DNA from: Planctomycetaceae bacterium
Lineage (GTDB): Bacteria > Planctomycetota > Planctomycetia > Pirellulales > Pirellulaceae
NCBI GenBank assembly: GCA_020638995.1
Contig: JACKHM010000001.1
Location: 1,860,001 to 1,924,000, forward strand
Direction: 5' to 3'
Length of the DNA stretch: 64,000 nt
This document shows, in pieces, positions 26,363 through 35,256 of the stretch (its first letter is position 1; the number at the start of each line of letters is the position of its first letter). A program made the position numbers and the translations under genes. The notes under the pieces were generated by a model that worked only from the letters and a program-made list of their open reading frames with translations, did no database searches and had not been told where the DNA came from.

Positions 26363-27490
26363 CTACACTTGTTCGAGCAGCCAGTCTTCCAGGATGATCT
26401 GCTTAATCGCAGGTGCTCGCAACAGCGCGGTCCGTTCGGGCAAGAGTCGCTTGATCCAGGGGTGATGCACGACAGTCGCTAGCGCTTGCCGGCCAATCTT
26501 TCCTTTGGTTTCGACTTCGACGTTTTCTTTGAGACGCGTAAACGTCGCGGGCATGATATTCGGCTCTGGCCCGACGTGAATTACGGTGTCGACATTCGAT
26601 CTCAGTATTTCGTAGACCGCGTCCCACAGCAGTTGAGGATGGTCGGTCCAATCCTGCAAGATCTGCCGGGCGTTGATGTCGGTATAGCTGCACTTGCCGG
26701 TTACCAGCGACAAGACTTTGGGCTGAGGCGCGGTCAAACCTCCCCTAAGCGTTTGCATCAGGACCGCAGCGCGATCGCAGACATTCTTTTGCCACACGAT
26801 CGGTGTGTGCATGGGCGGAAACTTTTGGTCGTGCTGGCGGAGACTGATGCGTTCGGGAAACTCCTTTATTGCCTGTTTAAGCCGAGCGAGCGTATCGCCT
26901 TGCCCCATAAGAAGAATCGAGTTGGGTGATAAGATCGCCGATATGCCGACCGTTCCACCGCCCGTTTGGTTAATCTCCAGACAGAGTTTGCGAATCGCGT
27001 CCAGTGGCAACAGCTTGCCTCGTGAAAACAACACGCCGAGCGAAACGTCATCTGCAAGCGCTGCACAGTCTTCGGCCAATGTCAAAGGCACCCGCATCGC
27101 TTCGTGCAGATCGATCACTCCGCTTAACGCCACCGCGGTGATCTCGCCAAGGCTATAGCCGAGCGAGAATTGAGCCTGCTTCAATGGGATGCCAAATTGC
27201 TCGTCCAGGATTCGAATCTGAGCCTGCTCGACGGCCATCACTAAAGCGACTGCTTCCGCGTAAGTTTCCAGCGAAGTTTCCTCGTGCCGCTCGACGCGGC
27301 TCACCAGGTCAGTAGCTTTGCCGGTCACATCGGCGCAGACCGCCGAAGCCGACACAAGGCACTCCCGCACAATTGAGCCGTAGGCGTGATGATCAAGGAA
27401 CTCGGAAGTTCGACCTAGGTTTGTGACGTTGTAACCACGAAACGCAAACGCGCTCGACTCGAGTCTTGATTTCAGTTCGTTCGGCTTCAT
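26363..27490 (-). CDS. Malonyl-CoA:ACP transacylase-like protein (FabD fold)
   Basis: 375 aa. Acyl-transferase fold: the nucleophile motif is GYSLGE (Ser113), where typical FabD has GHSxGE, and the partner His is in FPPMHTPIVW (His228). The Arg that binds the malonyl carboxylate in FabD is not evident, so acyl specificity may differ. The first ~90 residues lack the compact FabD start and read as an extra helical domain. Start is uncertain: ATG at 27490 or 27523, neither with a good ribosome site. It is divergent, with a 142-bp gap, from a FabG-like gene with altered catalytic residues. Role probably in a non-standard acyl or polyketide-like pathway. Confidence 0.72.
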   Translation of the reverse strand: MKPNELKSRLESSAFAFRGYNVTNLGRTSEFLDHHAYGSIVRECLVSASAVCADVTGKATDLVSRVERHEETSLETYAEAVALVMAVEQAQIRILDEQFGIPLKQAQFSLGYSLGEITAVALSGVIDLHEAMRVPLTLAEDCAALADDVSLGVLFSRGKLLPLDAIRKLCLEINQTGGGTVGISAILSPNSILLMGQGDTLARLKQAIKEFPERISLRQHDQKFPPMHTPIVWQKNVCDRAAVLMQTLRGGLTAPQPKVLSLVTGKCSYTDINARQILQDWTDHPQLLWDAVYEILRSNVDTVIHVGPEPNIMPATFTRLKENVEVETKGKIGRQALATVVHHPWIKRLLPERTALLRAPAIKQIILEDWLLEQV

Positions 27491-27632
27491 AGGTGATTGC
27501 GATACCGTGTTGCTGGATACCATGCGACCGCACTCAATCCAAAGTATCGGCGGAGCTTGTGGGAGCGTCGGAGCCAAAGTAAAACCAACATTGTCGCAAC
27601 GGATATTCCGCCTACTTGATCCACCCTCTCCA

Positions 27633-28439
27633 ATGATTGAACCGCTGACTACAATTGCTACCACCCCTACGAACGAACTGACTGGAAAAATCGCCGTGGT
27701 GACCGGTTCCTCAAGTGGTATCGGCCGGGCGATCGCAGTCGAACTTGCTCGCGCTGGCGCCGATGTCATGGTTCACGCGCGGAGTAATCGAGCAGGCGCC
27801 GAGTCCACAAGCCAATTGATACAAGAGCTTGGTCGCGATTCTCTCGTACATCTCGCCGACCTGAGCGATTCGTCCGAGCACCTGCGTCTTGTCGAGCAAG
27901 CTTGGCAATGGCGTGGTGGCGTGGATATTTGGATCAATAACGCTGGCGCGGATGTCCTGACCGGAACGAACGCCAACCTGTCATTTGAGGAGAAGCTGAA
28001 GATTCTTTGGCAGGTCGATGTACTGGCTACGATTGGCCTGTCGCGACTGGTGGGACAACGCATGAGTCAGCACAATCGCGGCGCCGTCATCTTGAATCTC
28101 GGGTGGGATCAAGCCGAACACGGCATGGCAGGCGAAAGTGGCGAGATGTTCGCCACGACCAAAGGTGCAGTCATGTCGTTCAGCAAGAGCCTTGCGCAGA
28201 CATTAGCCCCACAAATTCGAGTGAACTGCCTCGCACCCGGTTGGATAAAGACATCGTGGGGTGACGACGCAACGGAGTATTGGCAAAACCGCGCAAAACG
28301 AGAATCGTTGTCGAACCGCTGGGGAACTCCAGAAGACGTGGCTCGTGTCGCCAGATTCCTCGCGTCACCGGCGGCGAGTTTTATCACGGGGCAGACGATA
28401 TCGATCAACGGCGGGTACAGACGATCCCAAGTCGATTGA
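27633..28439 (+). CDS. SDR-family protein with altered catalytic residues
   Basis: 268 aa. The cofactor site is good: TGSSSGIG (residues 24-31) and NNAG (102-105); the C-terminus TGQTISINGGYRR is FabG-like. The active-site Tyr is Phe173 in FATTK, while Lys177 is kept. The usual Ser about 13 residues earlier is absent (region LNLGWDQ). A classical SDR reaction is therefore unlikely without another acid/base. The sequence TTCGCCACGACCAAA was read directly, so it is not a frame error. ATG at 27633 is used; an upstream in-frame start at 27507 would run into the divergent promoter region. Divergent from the FabD-like gene. Confidence 0.8.
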   Translation: MIEPLTTIATTPTNELTGKIAVVTGSSSGIGRAIAVELARAGADVMVHARSNRAGAESTSQLIQELGRDSLVHLADLSDSSEHLRLVEQAWQWRGGVDIWINNAGADVLTGTNANLSFEEKLKILWQVDVLATIGLSRLVGQRMSQHNRGAVILNLGWDQAEHGMAGESGEMFATTKGAVMSFSKSLAQTLAPQIRVNCLAPGWIKTSWGDDATEYWQNRAKRESLSNRWGTPEDVARVARFLASPAASFITGQTISINGGYRRSQVD

Positions 28440-28510
28440 CTTATTCGGATGCTCACGATCATCGATCCTAAATCGCACTCGGTGCGGCAACGGAGTTGGG
28501 TAGGCCCTGG

Positions 28511-30160
28511 TCAAATACTGTTCGTCGCAAAGACTTCTCGATCGAGTGCCTTCTTGTTCGGACAGCCGTAGTTCTCCCACCAAGAACGCGCCTGTTCGCG
28601 CGTCCAATTCCCCGCATCGCGGCAATCTGCCAAAGCTTCACGCAGACTTTCGGCGTCCTGGAATCGATCTTGTGGATTCTTTTGCAGGCAGCGCATGACG
28701 ATCGCACTCAGGTCTTCCGGAAGCGAAGCATTTCTTTCGATAAGTGGCACTGGCTCTTTGCTAACGTGAGCGATCATGATCTTCATCGCATTCATGCCGC
28801 TGAAAAGCGGCTCGCCAGCGAGCAAGTAGTAGGCTACTGCACCGAGCGAGTAGATGTCGCTCCGCGCGTCGGGCCGGCTTTCGCCCGATGCTTGTTCCGG
28901 AGACATGAACAGCGGCGATCCCGTGATCGAACCTTCTTGAGTCAGCCCAGAATCCTCCAGATCGACCAAGGGTTTTGCCAACCCAAAGTCGAGTAGCTTT
29001 GCAACGTCATACACACCTCCGCGATTTGCGGCGAAGATGTTACCGGGCTTGATGTCGCGATGAATCAAATTCTTTCGATGCGCCTCGCCAAGCGCCTCGC
29101 ATGTCTGCATCATCAAATGGATCACTCGTTCGGGCGGCAGCGCACCATGCATTTCGACGAGCTGACCAAGGTTCAGCCCGGGCAGGTACTCCATGACATA
29201 ATAGAATGTCCCGTTGTCGGACCTCCCATAGTCAAAGATCTCCACTGTGTTCCAATGCGTCAGCTTTGCGGTCGCCTTGACTTCGCGCTCAAACCGTGCC
29301 AGGGAATTGGCATCACCAGCCTTTTCAGGTCGAATCAACTTGATCGCACACGGGCGTTTTAGAAGCACGTGCTCTGCCAAATAAACCTCCCCCATCCCAC
29401 CTTGGCCGATCTGCTGCTTCAATCGATATTGTCCCAGCTGTTTCGCTTCGAAGGCGACTCGTCGCAACGTGCCAATCGTATGCACACCCCACACGGCAAT
29501 AACAGCACAGAGCGTCATCAACATCGTGACTTCAATGGGATAGGCACGGAAGCGAATGTTATCGAGTAGAGCATCCGGCGCCACGAACCAGAAGCCGCTC
29601 ACCAGGATAACCGGCGCGGCGGCCATCGCACCAATCACAAACGCAGCGCGTCGCCAAGTGTTGGGCACAAACAATGCATAGGTGAAGATCAACAACAACC
29701 AGATGGGAGCGACGGACCGGATGTATCCCTCGTCCGCGGTTTCCGTAAGTAGCGCGCAGCTGACCAGCAGGAAAAACGAACCCGAACCGCCGAACACTAC
29801 TAGTTCGGCGAGCCGTAGGTGGCGACGAATGACCGGACACTCGCTACACAACCGTAAACCCACTAGACCAGTTGTAACGGTCGTCACCGTATGAACGGCA
29901 AGCAGAATCCAATCGAATGTCGTTTCATTGGCGGCAAGGCTAAATAAGTTCTTAATCAAGAATGCAAGAAAGCCGGTGAAAAGCAGTAGCGAGGCAACTT
30001 TGAGCCGATCTCGCAACAGATCGTTCGTTTCCGCAGCCAGCTCAGGTGTACTACCCTCGACCAGCGCAACCGCGTGATGCGAATCGGGCTTTCCGGAAAG
30101 ATTTGAAACTACGGCGTCGATGGTGGGGTCAAAAGGCGTTGCGTGCTTCTGCGTATTCAC
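28511..30160 (-). CDS. Ser/Thr protein kinase with N-terminal membrane domain
   Basis: 549 aa. Residues ~1-50 are soluble, ~55-235 contain about six membrane helices, and a Hanks-type kinase occupies ~245-520. Kinase residues: Gly loop IGQGGMG (251-257), Lys274 in CAIKLIRP, Glu293, catalytic HRDIKPGN (367-374), DFG (391-393), and activation-segment end SPEQ (420-423). All needed residues are present, so it should be active, with the kinase in the cytoplasm. This membrane-sensor/kinase order, helices first, is common in planctomycetes. Start is GTG at 30160, with GAGGA about eight bases upstream. It is divergent from an FHA-EAL gene 236 bp away (149 bp if the longest frame is used). Confidence 0.93.
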   Translation of the reverse strand: MNTQKHATPFDPTIDAVVSNLSGKPDSHHAVALVEGSTPELAAETNDLLRDRLKVASLLLFTGFLAFLIKNLFSLAANETTFDWILLAVHTVTTVTTGLVGLRLCSECPVIRRHLRLAELVVFGGSGSFFLLVSCALLTETADEGYIRSVAPIWLLLIFTYALFVPNTWRRAAFVIGAMAAAPVILVSGFWFVAPDALLDNIRFRAYPIEVTMLMTLCAVIAVWGVHTIGTLRRVAFEAKQLGQYRLKQQIGQGGMGEVYLAEHVLLKRPCAIKLIRPEKAGDANSLARFEREVKATAKLTHWNTVEIFDYGRSDNGTFYYVMEYLPGLNLGQLVEMHGALPPERVIHLMMQTCEALGEAHRKNLIHRDIKPGNIFAANRGGVYDVAKLLDFGLAKPLVDLEDSGLTQEGSITGSPLFMSPEQASGESRPDARSDIYSLGAVAYYLLAGEPLFSGMNAMKIMIAHVSKEPVPLIERNASLPEDLSAIVMRCLQKNPQDRFQDAESLREALADCRDAGNWTREQARSWWENYGCPNKKALDREVFATNSI

Positions 30161-30396
30161 GGCGAAGGTCCTCTGCCACGGAAATACTATCTAAGCATCA
30201 TATCGCATTGTGAGTACGAGGCCACTCACTGCTCAATTTGGTGCTCGGGCACGTTTTCGGACTGCTGCAGATAAGGTCGCCAGTTAGATTTGCGTGCTAA
30301 GCTTGCGTTGTGGGGCGAGGCTATGCTTGTGTGAAAACACTCCTACAAGCGATGCAATCGCGACAACCCACAAAGGCTGAGGCGCAAGGGCATCGA

Positions 30397-31518
30397 ATGG
30401 GCAGCTACACCGCAAAGCGAAATCTACGCTGGACCTTACAAGGTCGACCGGATCTGACCGGTCCGGTCGAAGTCACTCACGTAGAACAGGCTACCATTCG
30501 AGTTGGCAGGTGCGGCGATGTCACGTTGCGTATCAATCGACCGACTATTTCGAGTTCGCATGCCGAAATATTCGTCCGCAACGGCGATCTTTGGCTGCGG
30601 GACTTGAAGAGCACCAACGGCACCTATGTCAACGGTACGCCGGTGACCGACGAGACACAACTGGAACGTGGCGATCTGGTCCAATTCGCGGATGTCGCTT
30701 TCCGCGTTGGCTGTGTGGAGGATTCATTCGACCTGAACAACAAGACGGTTGCCACATCGACCTGTGATGAAGCGCTGTCGCTTGTACAATTCGACCGTTT
30801 GATGCAGAATCGCAGTGTCATTCCTCACTTCCAGCCGATTGTCGCGTTGCCTGACTTAAAAGTCGTCGGATACGAAGTCCTTGGTCGCAGTCGCCACTAT
30901 GGGCTGGAAAGCCCCAAGGATATGTTCCTGGCGGCATCACAATTGAACCAAGAGGGCGAATTGAGCGAACTGCTCCGTTGTGTCGGCACACGCGAAGGTG
31001 AATCGATTGACGGCAATCCGCGGCTGTTCCTGAACACGCATCCCGTCGAGTTGGTCACCTGCGGCTTGCTCGACTCCTTGGGACAACTTCGGGAACTCCA
31101 TCCAGGTCAAAAGATTACCCTCGAAGTTCACGAAGCTGCTGTGACCGACGTGACAATGATGGACAAGTTGCGAAAGCGGCTCTCTGAACTCGATATGGGA
31201 TTGGCTTACGATGACTTTGGTGCGGGCGAAACGCGTCTCCTTCAACTCGCCAATGTATGCCCCGACTGCGTCAAGTTTGACATGCACATGATCCGCGACA
31301 TTCATCTTGCCTCGCCACGCCAGCGTCAACTGCTCAGCACGCTTGTTACGATGGTACGAGATTTCGGCAGCGCCGCTTTGGCCGAAGGCGTCGAATCCGA
31401 TTGGGAACACGACGTTTGTTGTGAACTCGGGTTCGAGTTTGGCCAAGGCTATTTCTATGGCAAACCACAACCTGCAGAGCATTTGAACGGCCAATCGCGT
31501 TCGCTTTCCTTGTTCTGA
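30397..31518 (+). CDS. FHA-EAL fusion, putative c-di-GMP phosphodiesterase
   Basis: 373 aa from the ATG at 30397, the start with the best ribosome site (AAGGG about six bases upstream); in-frame starts at 30310, 30331 and 30352 are possible. Residues ~33-105 form an FHA domain with the phosphothreonine-binding features RVGR, SSSH and STNGTYVNG. Residues ~135-370 form an EAL domain. Catalytic positions appear kept: Glu160 (YEVLGR), Asn213, Glu243, Asp272/Asp273 (DDFGAG), Lys293 (VKFD), Glu330 (AEGVE) and Gln350 (GQGYFYGKP). It should cleave c-di-GMP to pGpG when bound to a phosphorylated partner. The divergent Ser/Thr kinase is the natural candidate upstream signal. Confidence 0.85.
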   Translation: MGSYTAKRNLRWTLQGRPDLTGPVEVTHVEQATIRVGRCGDVTLRINRPTISSSHAEIFVRNGDLWLRDLKSTNGTYVNGTPVTDETQLERGDLVQFADVAFRVGCVEDSFDLNNKTVATSTCDEALSLVQFDRLMQNRSVIPHFQPIVALPDLKVVGYEVLGRSRHYGLESPKDMFLAASQLNQEGELSELLRCVGTREGESIDGNPRLFLNTHPVELVTCGLLDSLGQLRELHPGQKITLEVHEAAVTDVTMMDKLRKRLSELDMGLAYDDFGAGETRLLQLANVCPDCVKFDMHMIRDIHLASPRQRQLLSTLVTMVRDFGSAALAEGVESDWEHDVCCELGFEFGQGYFYGKPQPAEHLNGQSRSLSLF

Positions 31519-31597
31519 ATTGAGTCGAGTGGAATACTGCGGTAAGTGAAAGCCGTAAACATTTGGCCACGATTCGTCAGAATTCAATCGAGTCCAG

Positions 31598-32632
31598 CTA
31601 CTCGAACAGCCCAGTGCGAGTCCTCGCCACCAACTCTGCTGCGGTGTCGTAAAACATCGCGCGAGTCTGCGTTTTGGAAAGTTCACCGCGCCGCCCCGCG
31701 CGCTGCATCGCCCGCAATTGTTCGTAGCGAGTGAAGGTCATTCGCGGGTCGCAATGGGTCAGATTCAATTGCTGGTTGGATGGTGACAGGTAAGCCCAGC
31801 CGTAACCGAAGGAAATATACTTGCCCCGTAATACACCGACCGGCACATCGTCGCTGCCGTACATCACGCGTTCGGCTCCCACGGTTCGGATCAAAGCCTC
31901 GATGGCATCCGACTCGCAGACAGAGGATGTATCGAACCACACGTTCGGCAAATCAGCCAAGCGTTGACCTGCCCGCTCGATCGGCCACGCGGCATAGCTG
32001 CGAGCGCAATGGGCGAGGATCCACTTGGCGCGAGGGTATGTCGCCGTCAGTCGCTCCAAGTCTGCAATATTCAGCTCGTCGCCGATCGCATCGGGGCGGG
32101 AGAGATGCATCATGATCAGCAATCCTAACTGGTCTGCGACTTCGATTTGATGCTCGGGCAGGAAATCCGTGATGCGACAATTCACAGCGTCACCCGTCTT
32201 GGAATAGAAGCGGTACGGCTTGAGTCCCAAGATCCCATCGCCCCGCACCGCTGTTGTAATCTCGTCCGCGGTCATCTCGGGACGCACGAGCATCAATGCG
32301 CCAGATGCGGGATCATCAGAAACTTGCTTCGCAACAAATCTGTTTGACCGATCGAAATCGCAGTATTCGGCAAATGGAAACGGAAACGCGAGTCGCGAGA
32401 CTTGCCGCCCCGGCATCAGCAGCCGATCACACTCGTCCAACAGTCGCCAGTTCGCCTCCTCGTAAGGTGGGGTCACAAACTGCCGATAAGAAGTGCTCTC
32501 TTTGTCGGGATCCGTAAAAAACGCCCAGCGATAGATATGTGTGTGAACGTCGAAGACTCGCTCCGGCACAAAGCCAGTCAACTCCTCTTCCCAGATACGG
32601 CGATCGAGATCGGTAAGTTCGATAGGAGCCAC
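31598..32632 (-). CDS. Amidohydrolase-2 family metal-dependent hydrolase
   Basis: 344 aa. TIM-barrel hydrolase: first-strand metal motif DVHTH, LLIMMHLS with a His in the middle, WILAHCARS, and the late GSDDVPVG with Asp. Substrate not predictable; relatives act on cyclic amides, hydroxy-acids or decarboxylations. The start is taken as GTG at 32632, seven bases after the DUF1501 stop; longer frames to 32758 would overlap the DUF1501 gene by over 100 bp. It converges with the FHA-EAL gene. Unusual in following a DUF1501 gene without DUF1549/DUF1553. Confidence 0.82.
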   Translation of the reverse strand: MAPIELTDLDRRIWEEELTGFVPERVFDVHTHIYRWAFFTDPDKESTSYRQFVTPPYEEANWRLLDECDRLLMPGRQVSRLAFPFPFAEYCDFDRSNRFVAKQVSDDPASGALMLVRPEMTADEITTAVRGDGILGLKPYRFYSKTGDAVNCRITDFLPEHQIEVADQLGLLIMMHLSRPDAIGDELNIADLERLTATYPRAKWILAHCARSYAAWPIERAGQRLADLPNVWFDTSSVCESDAIEALIRTVGAERVMYGSDDVPVGVLRGKYISFGYGWAYLSPSNQQLNLTHCDPRMTFTRYEQLRAMQRAGRRGELSKTQTRAMFYDTAAELVARTRTGLFE

Positions 32633-32639
32633 GCGATGA

Positions 32640-34004
32640 CTAAGCCAACTCGGCAAGTGGTTGCGGTTGACCTTCGACCAGGTACTGCGGACGCCCGCTG
32701 AGATCGCGGACCGTGGCCTGACTGACATCAATTCCGAGATTGCGATACAGCGTCGCATAAATCTCAGGGAAAGTCACCGGTCGGTCAACCGCTTCACCGC
32801 CGAGTCGATCCGTGGCGCCAATCACTTGCCCTGTCTGCATGCCGCCGCCGGCCATTAAAGCACAGTTCACGTTCGGCCAGTGATCTCGACCGACTTGCGA
32901 ACTGATCTTTGGAGTTCGTCCAAACTCGCCCCAAATGATAACCGTACAATCTTTGTCGAGCCCTCGTTGGTGGAGGTCTTCGACGAGCGCACTGACACAC
33001 TTGTCAAACACCGGAAAATCTTCCGCCTCGCGTTTGAAGATCGAATTGTTTGCACCGCCGTGCCAGTCCCACTTGCTATAGTTCAAGGTTACGACGCGCG
33101 CGCCTGCTTCGATCAATCTCCGAGCAACCAATAAGCTTTGAGGAACACGCGGTGCGCCGTTCCCATCCATAAACTTCGTGGGATCACCGGTACCGTATCG
33201 CTCGACGATCTTTGGATCTTCTTTCGAAAGATCCAGAGCATCGGCCAACTGTGACGACGTTAACATGTCGATCGCCTGCGAAGTAAACGCATCGATCCCT
33301 TCGAGTGTCGTCGTGTTATCGACTTCGCGTTTCAGCCGGTCGACGCCTTTCAGCAGCTGCTGTCGATCATCCAGCCGATCCAGAGTGACACCATTCAGAA
33401 CCATATCCTCGCGCGTCGGTCCCATGGGACGAAACGGCGAGTAAGCCGTGCCGAGGAAGCCCGATCCAGGCTCGTTGTAGGGACCATGCGTACATGGATA
33501 GCAAAGGCTAACAAACGGCGGTGCAGCCGCGCCTGTCGCGCCTTGCACTTTCGCTACGGCCGATCCAAGTTGTGGCCACCCACCGGAAGGCTTTGGCTTC
33601 CTCGGATCGTGTCCGTTGAAGACTTGGATAGCATCGTGGCCGGCTTGCGATCCCACGATCGAACGAATCGGAACAAGCTTGTCCATCATCCCGGCGAGCA
33701 TCGGAAAGGCTTCACAGATCTCAATTCCAGGCACGTTTGTGGCAATCGGTCGCCAAGGCCCCGCGACTTCAACAGGCGCATCCGGCTTGAGGTCGAACAT
33801 ATCCTGATGCGGCGGCCCACCGACAAGATAGATCATAATGACCGACTTATTCGACTTTTTAACTCCCGCGGCCGCTTCAGCTCGCAGCAAATTCGGCAAC
33901 GTCAAACCTGCAACGCCAAGTGAGCCAATTCTCAAGAGGTCTCGCCGCGACAGGCGATCGCAAAACGAGGAACTGGAGTGAGCCGGTCCTTGAATCGTCA
34001 GCAT
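32640..34004 (-). CDS. DUF1501 Tat-exported protein
   Basis: 454 aa. A twin-arginine signal LSRRDLLRIGSLGVAGLT (residues ~17-34) leads into the DUF1501 sulfatase-like fold. Family landmarks include YLVGGPPHQDMFDLKPDAP, then GHDAIQVFNGHDP, a GARVVTLNY core, and WGEFGRTPKI near the end. These exported proteins are expanded in planctomycetes and usually sit beside DUF1549/DUF1553 cytochrome proteins; here none is adjacent and an amidohydrolase follows. Function unknown. ATG at 34004 has GGAGGT seven bases upstream, which fixes the start against the longer frame to 34115. Confidence 0.92.
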   Translation of the reverse strand: MLTIQGPAHSSSSFCDRLSRRDLLRIGSLGVAGLTLPNLLRAEAAAGVKKSNKSVIMIYLVGGPPHQDMFDLKPDAPVEVAGPWRPIATNVPGIEICEAFPMLAGMMDKLVPIRSIVGSQAGHDAIQVFNGHDPRKPKPSGGWPQLGSAVAKVQGATGAAAPPFVSLCYPCTHGPYNEPGSGFLGTAYSPFRPMGPTREDMVLNGVTLDRLDDRQQLLKGVDRLKREVDNTTTLEGIDAFTSQAIDMLTSSQLADALDLSKEDPKIVERYGTGDPTKFMDGNGAPRVPQSLLVARRLIEAGARVVTLNYSKWDWHGGANNSIFKREAEDFPVFDKCVSALVEDLHQRGLDKDCTVIIWGEFGRTPKISSQVGRDHWPNVNCALMAGGGMQTGQVIGATDRLGGEAVDRPVTFPEIYATLYRNLGIDVSQATVRDLSGRPQYLVEGQPQPLAELA

Positions 34005-34212
34005 TCGTCGACCTCCAAGCAGCAAGCAGAGATTGTAACAGGAACCGGCAGTATAACAGACGATCAGATACGTTCCAATTCGGACTGTGCCTGATCGCTC
34101 CGACAGTTGCGACAAATCCGAAGAGTATTTACTTAACGCTAGAACGGAATGTTAGTACCATAGCAACCGCGAATTATCGCGTTCAAAAAAACAAATCGAC
34201 GAGGAATCATCA

Positions 34213-35244
34213 ATGCGGCAATTCTCGCGTCGCCGTTTTTTTTGTTTCATGGCAGGTGCAGGTGCGGCAACTGGTGTATTTGCTGCCCTGCGATTTGGCC
34301 GCGATCAATCTCACGCTCCCGACGCCGGAGGCAGTTTACATGCCGTCAACCGTACCTCTTGGGCTCTGGGTTCGGATGTCTCGCTCACCGTCTTGCATCG
34401 CGATCCCAAAACCGGGGAAGCAGCGATCGACGCCGCATTTCGCGAGCTGGAGTTGATTGAGGATATCATGAGCATCTATCGAGCAAACAGCGAGTTGTCT
34501 CGGTTGAATCGCTACGGCGCGCTCGATGATCCCCATCCACATTTCGTCGAGGTACTGCGTTCCGCGCAAGCCATGTCTCGCCGTAGTGGCGGCGCCTTTG
34601 ACGTGACCGTTCAACCACTTTGGAGCCTTTACAGCGAGTCGCAAAAGTTGAAGCGACTGCCCTCCGAGGATGAGATTGCCACAGCGAGACAACGCATTGG
34701 CTGGAAGCAATTGCACATTTCAAGTTCTCGAATTCGGCTCGATGGTCAGCACTCCGCGGTCACGCTAAACGGAATTGCGCAAGGCTATGCCGCAGACCGT
34801 GTCACTTCTGTGTTGCAGGAACACAGCGTCGCGCATGCGTTGGTCGATACCGGCGAGATCAGTACAGTGGGAGCGACGACTGAGGGCAATGCCTGGCGCG
34901 TCGGAATTCAACACCCTCGCGATCGCGAAGCTTACGTGTTGGTCGCAGAACTTGCCGGACGCTGCTTGGCGACATCGGGCGACTATGCGACAACTTTTAG
35001 CGACGATCACACACATCATCATTTGCTCGACCCTCGAACAGGTCGATCGCCGAGTGACTTGTCGAGCGTCTCGGTCGCTGCCAACTCTGCCCTTGAAGCG
35101 GACGCACTGTCAACCGCCGTGTTCGTACTGGGAGCCCAGGCCGGGATAGATCTCATCAAGCAAACGCCCGGAGCGGATGCGCTACTTGTCCTGAAGGACG
35201 GTCGATCGTTCGCCACAACAGGCTTTCCTATTCACCACGCCTGA
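34213..35244 (+). CDS. apbE: FAD:protein FMN transferase (flavin transferase)
   Basis: 343 aa. Transfers FMN from FAD to a Ser/Thr of extracytoplasmic flavoproteins. An RRRFFCFMAGAGAATG twin-arginine-like signal occupies residues 6-21. Family landmarks: MSIYRANSELSRLN, SGGAFDVTVQPL, ALVDTGEISTVG, and the metal/FAD region SGDYATTF with HHLLDPRTG. It is first in a rightward cluster, 12 bp before the FMN-binding TPR gene, a natural substrate, and ahead of a polyferredoxin gene. Start ATG has GAGGA about eight bases upstream. Confidence 0.93.
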   Translation: MRQFSRRRFFCFMAGAGAATGVFAALRFGRDQSHAPDAGGSLHAVNRTSWALGSDVSLTVLHRDPKTGEAAIDAAFRELELIEDIMSIYRANSELSRLNRYGALDDPHPHFVEVLRSAQAMSRRSGGAFDVTVQPLWSLYSESQKLKRLPSEDEIATARQRIGWKQLHISSSRIRLDGQHSAVTLNGIAQGYAADRVTSVLQEHSVAHALVDTGEISTVGATTEGNAWRVGIQHPRDREAYVLVAELAGRCLATSGDYATTFSDDHTHHHLLDPRTGRSPSDLSSVSVAANSALEADALSTAVFVLGAQAGIDLIKQTPGADALLVLKDGRSFATTGFPIHHA

Positions 35245-35256
35245 GGCTCCTGAATC

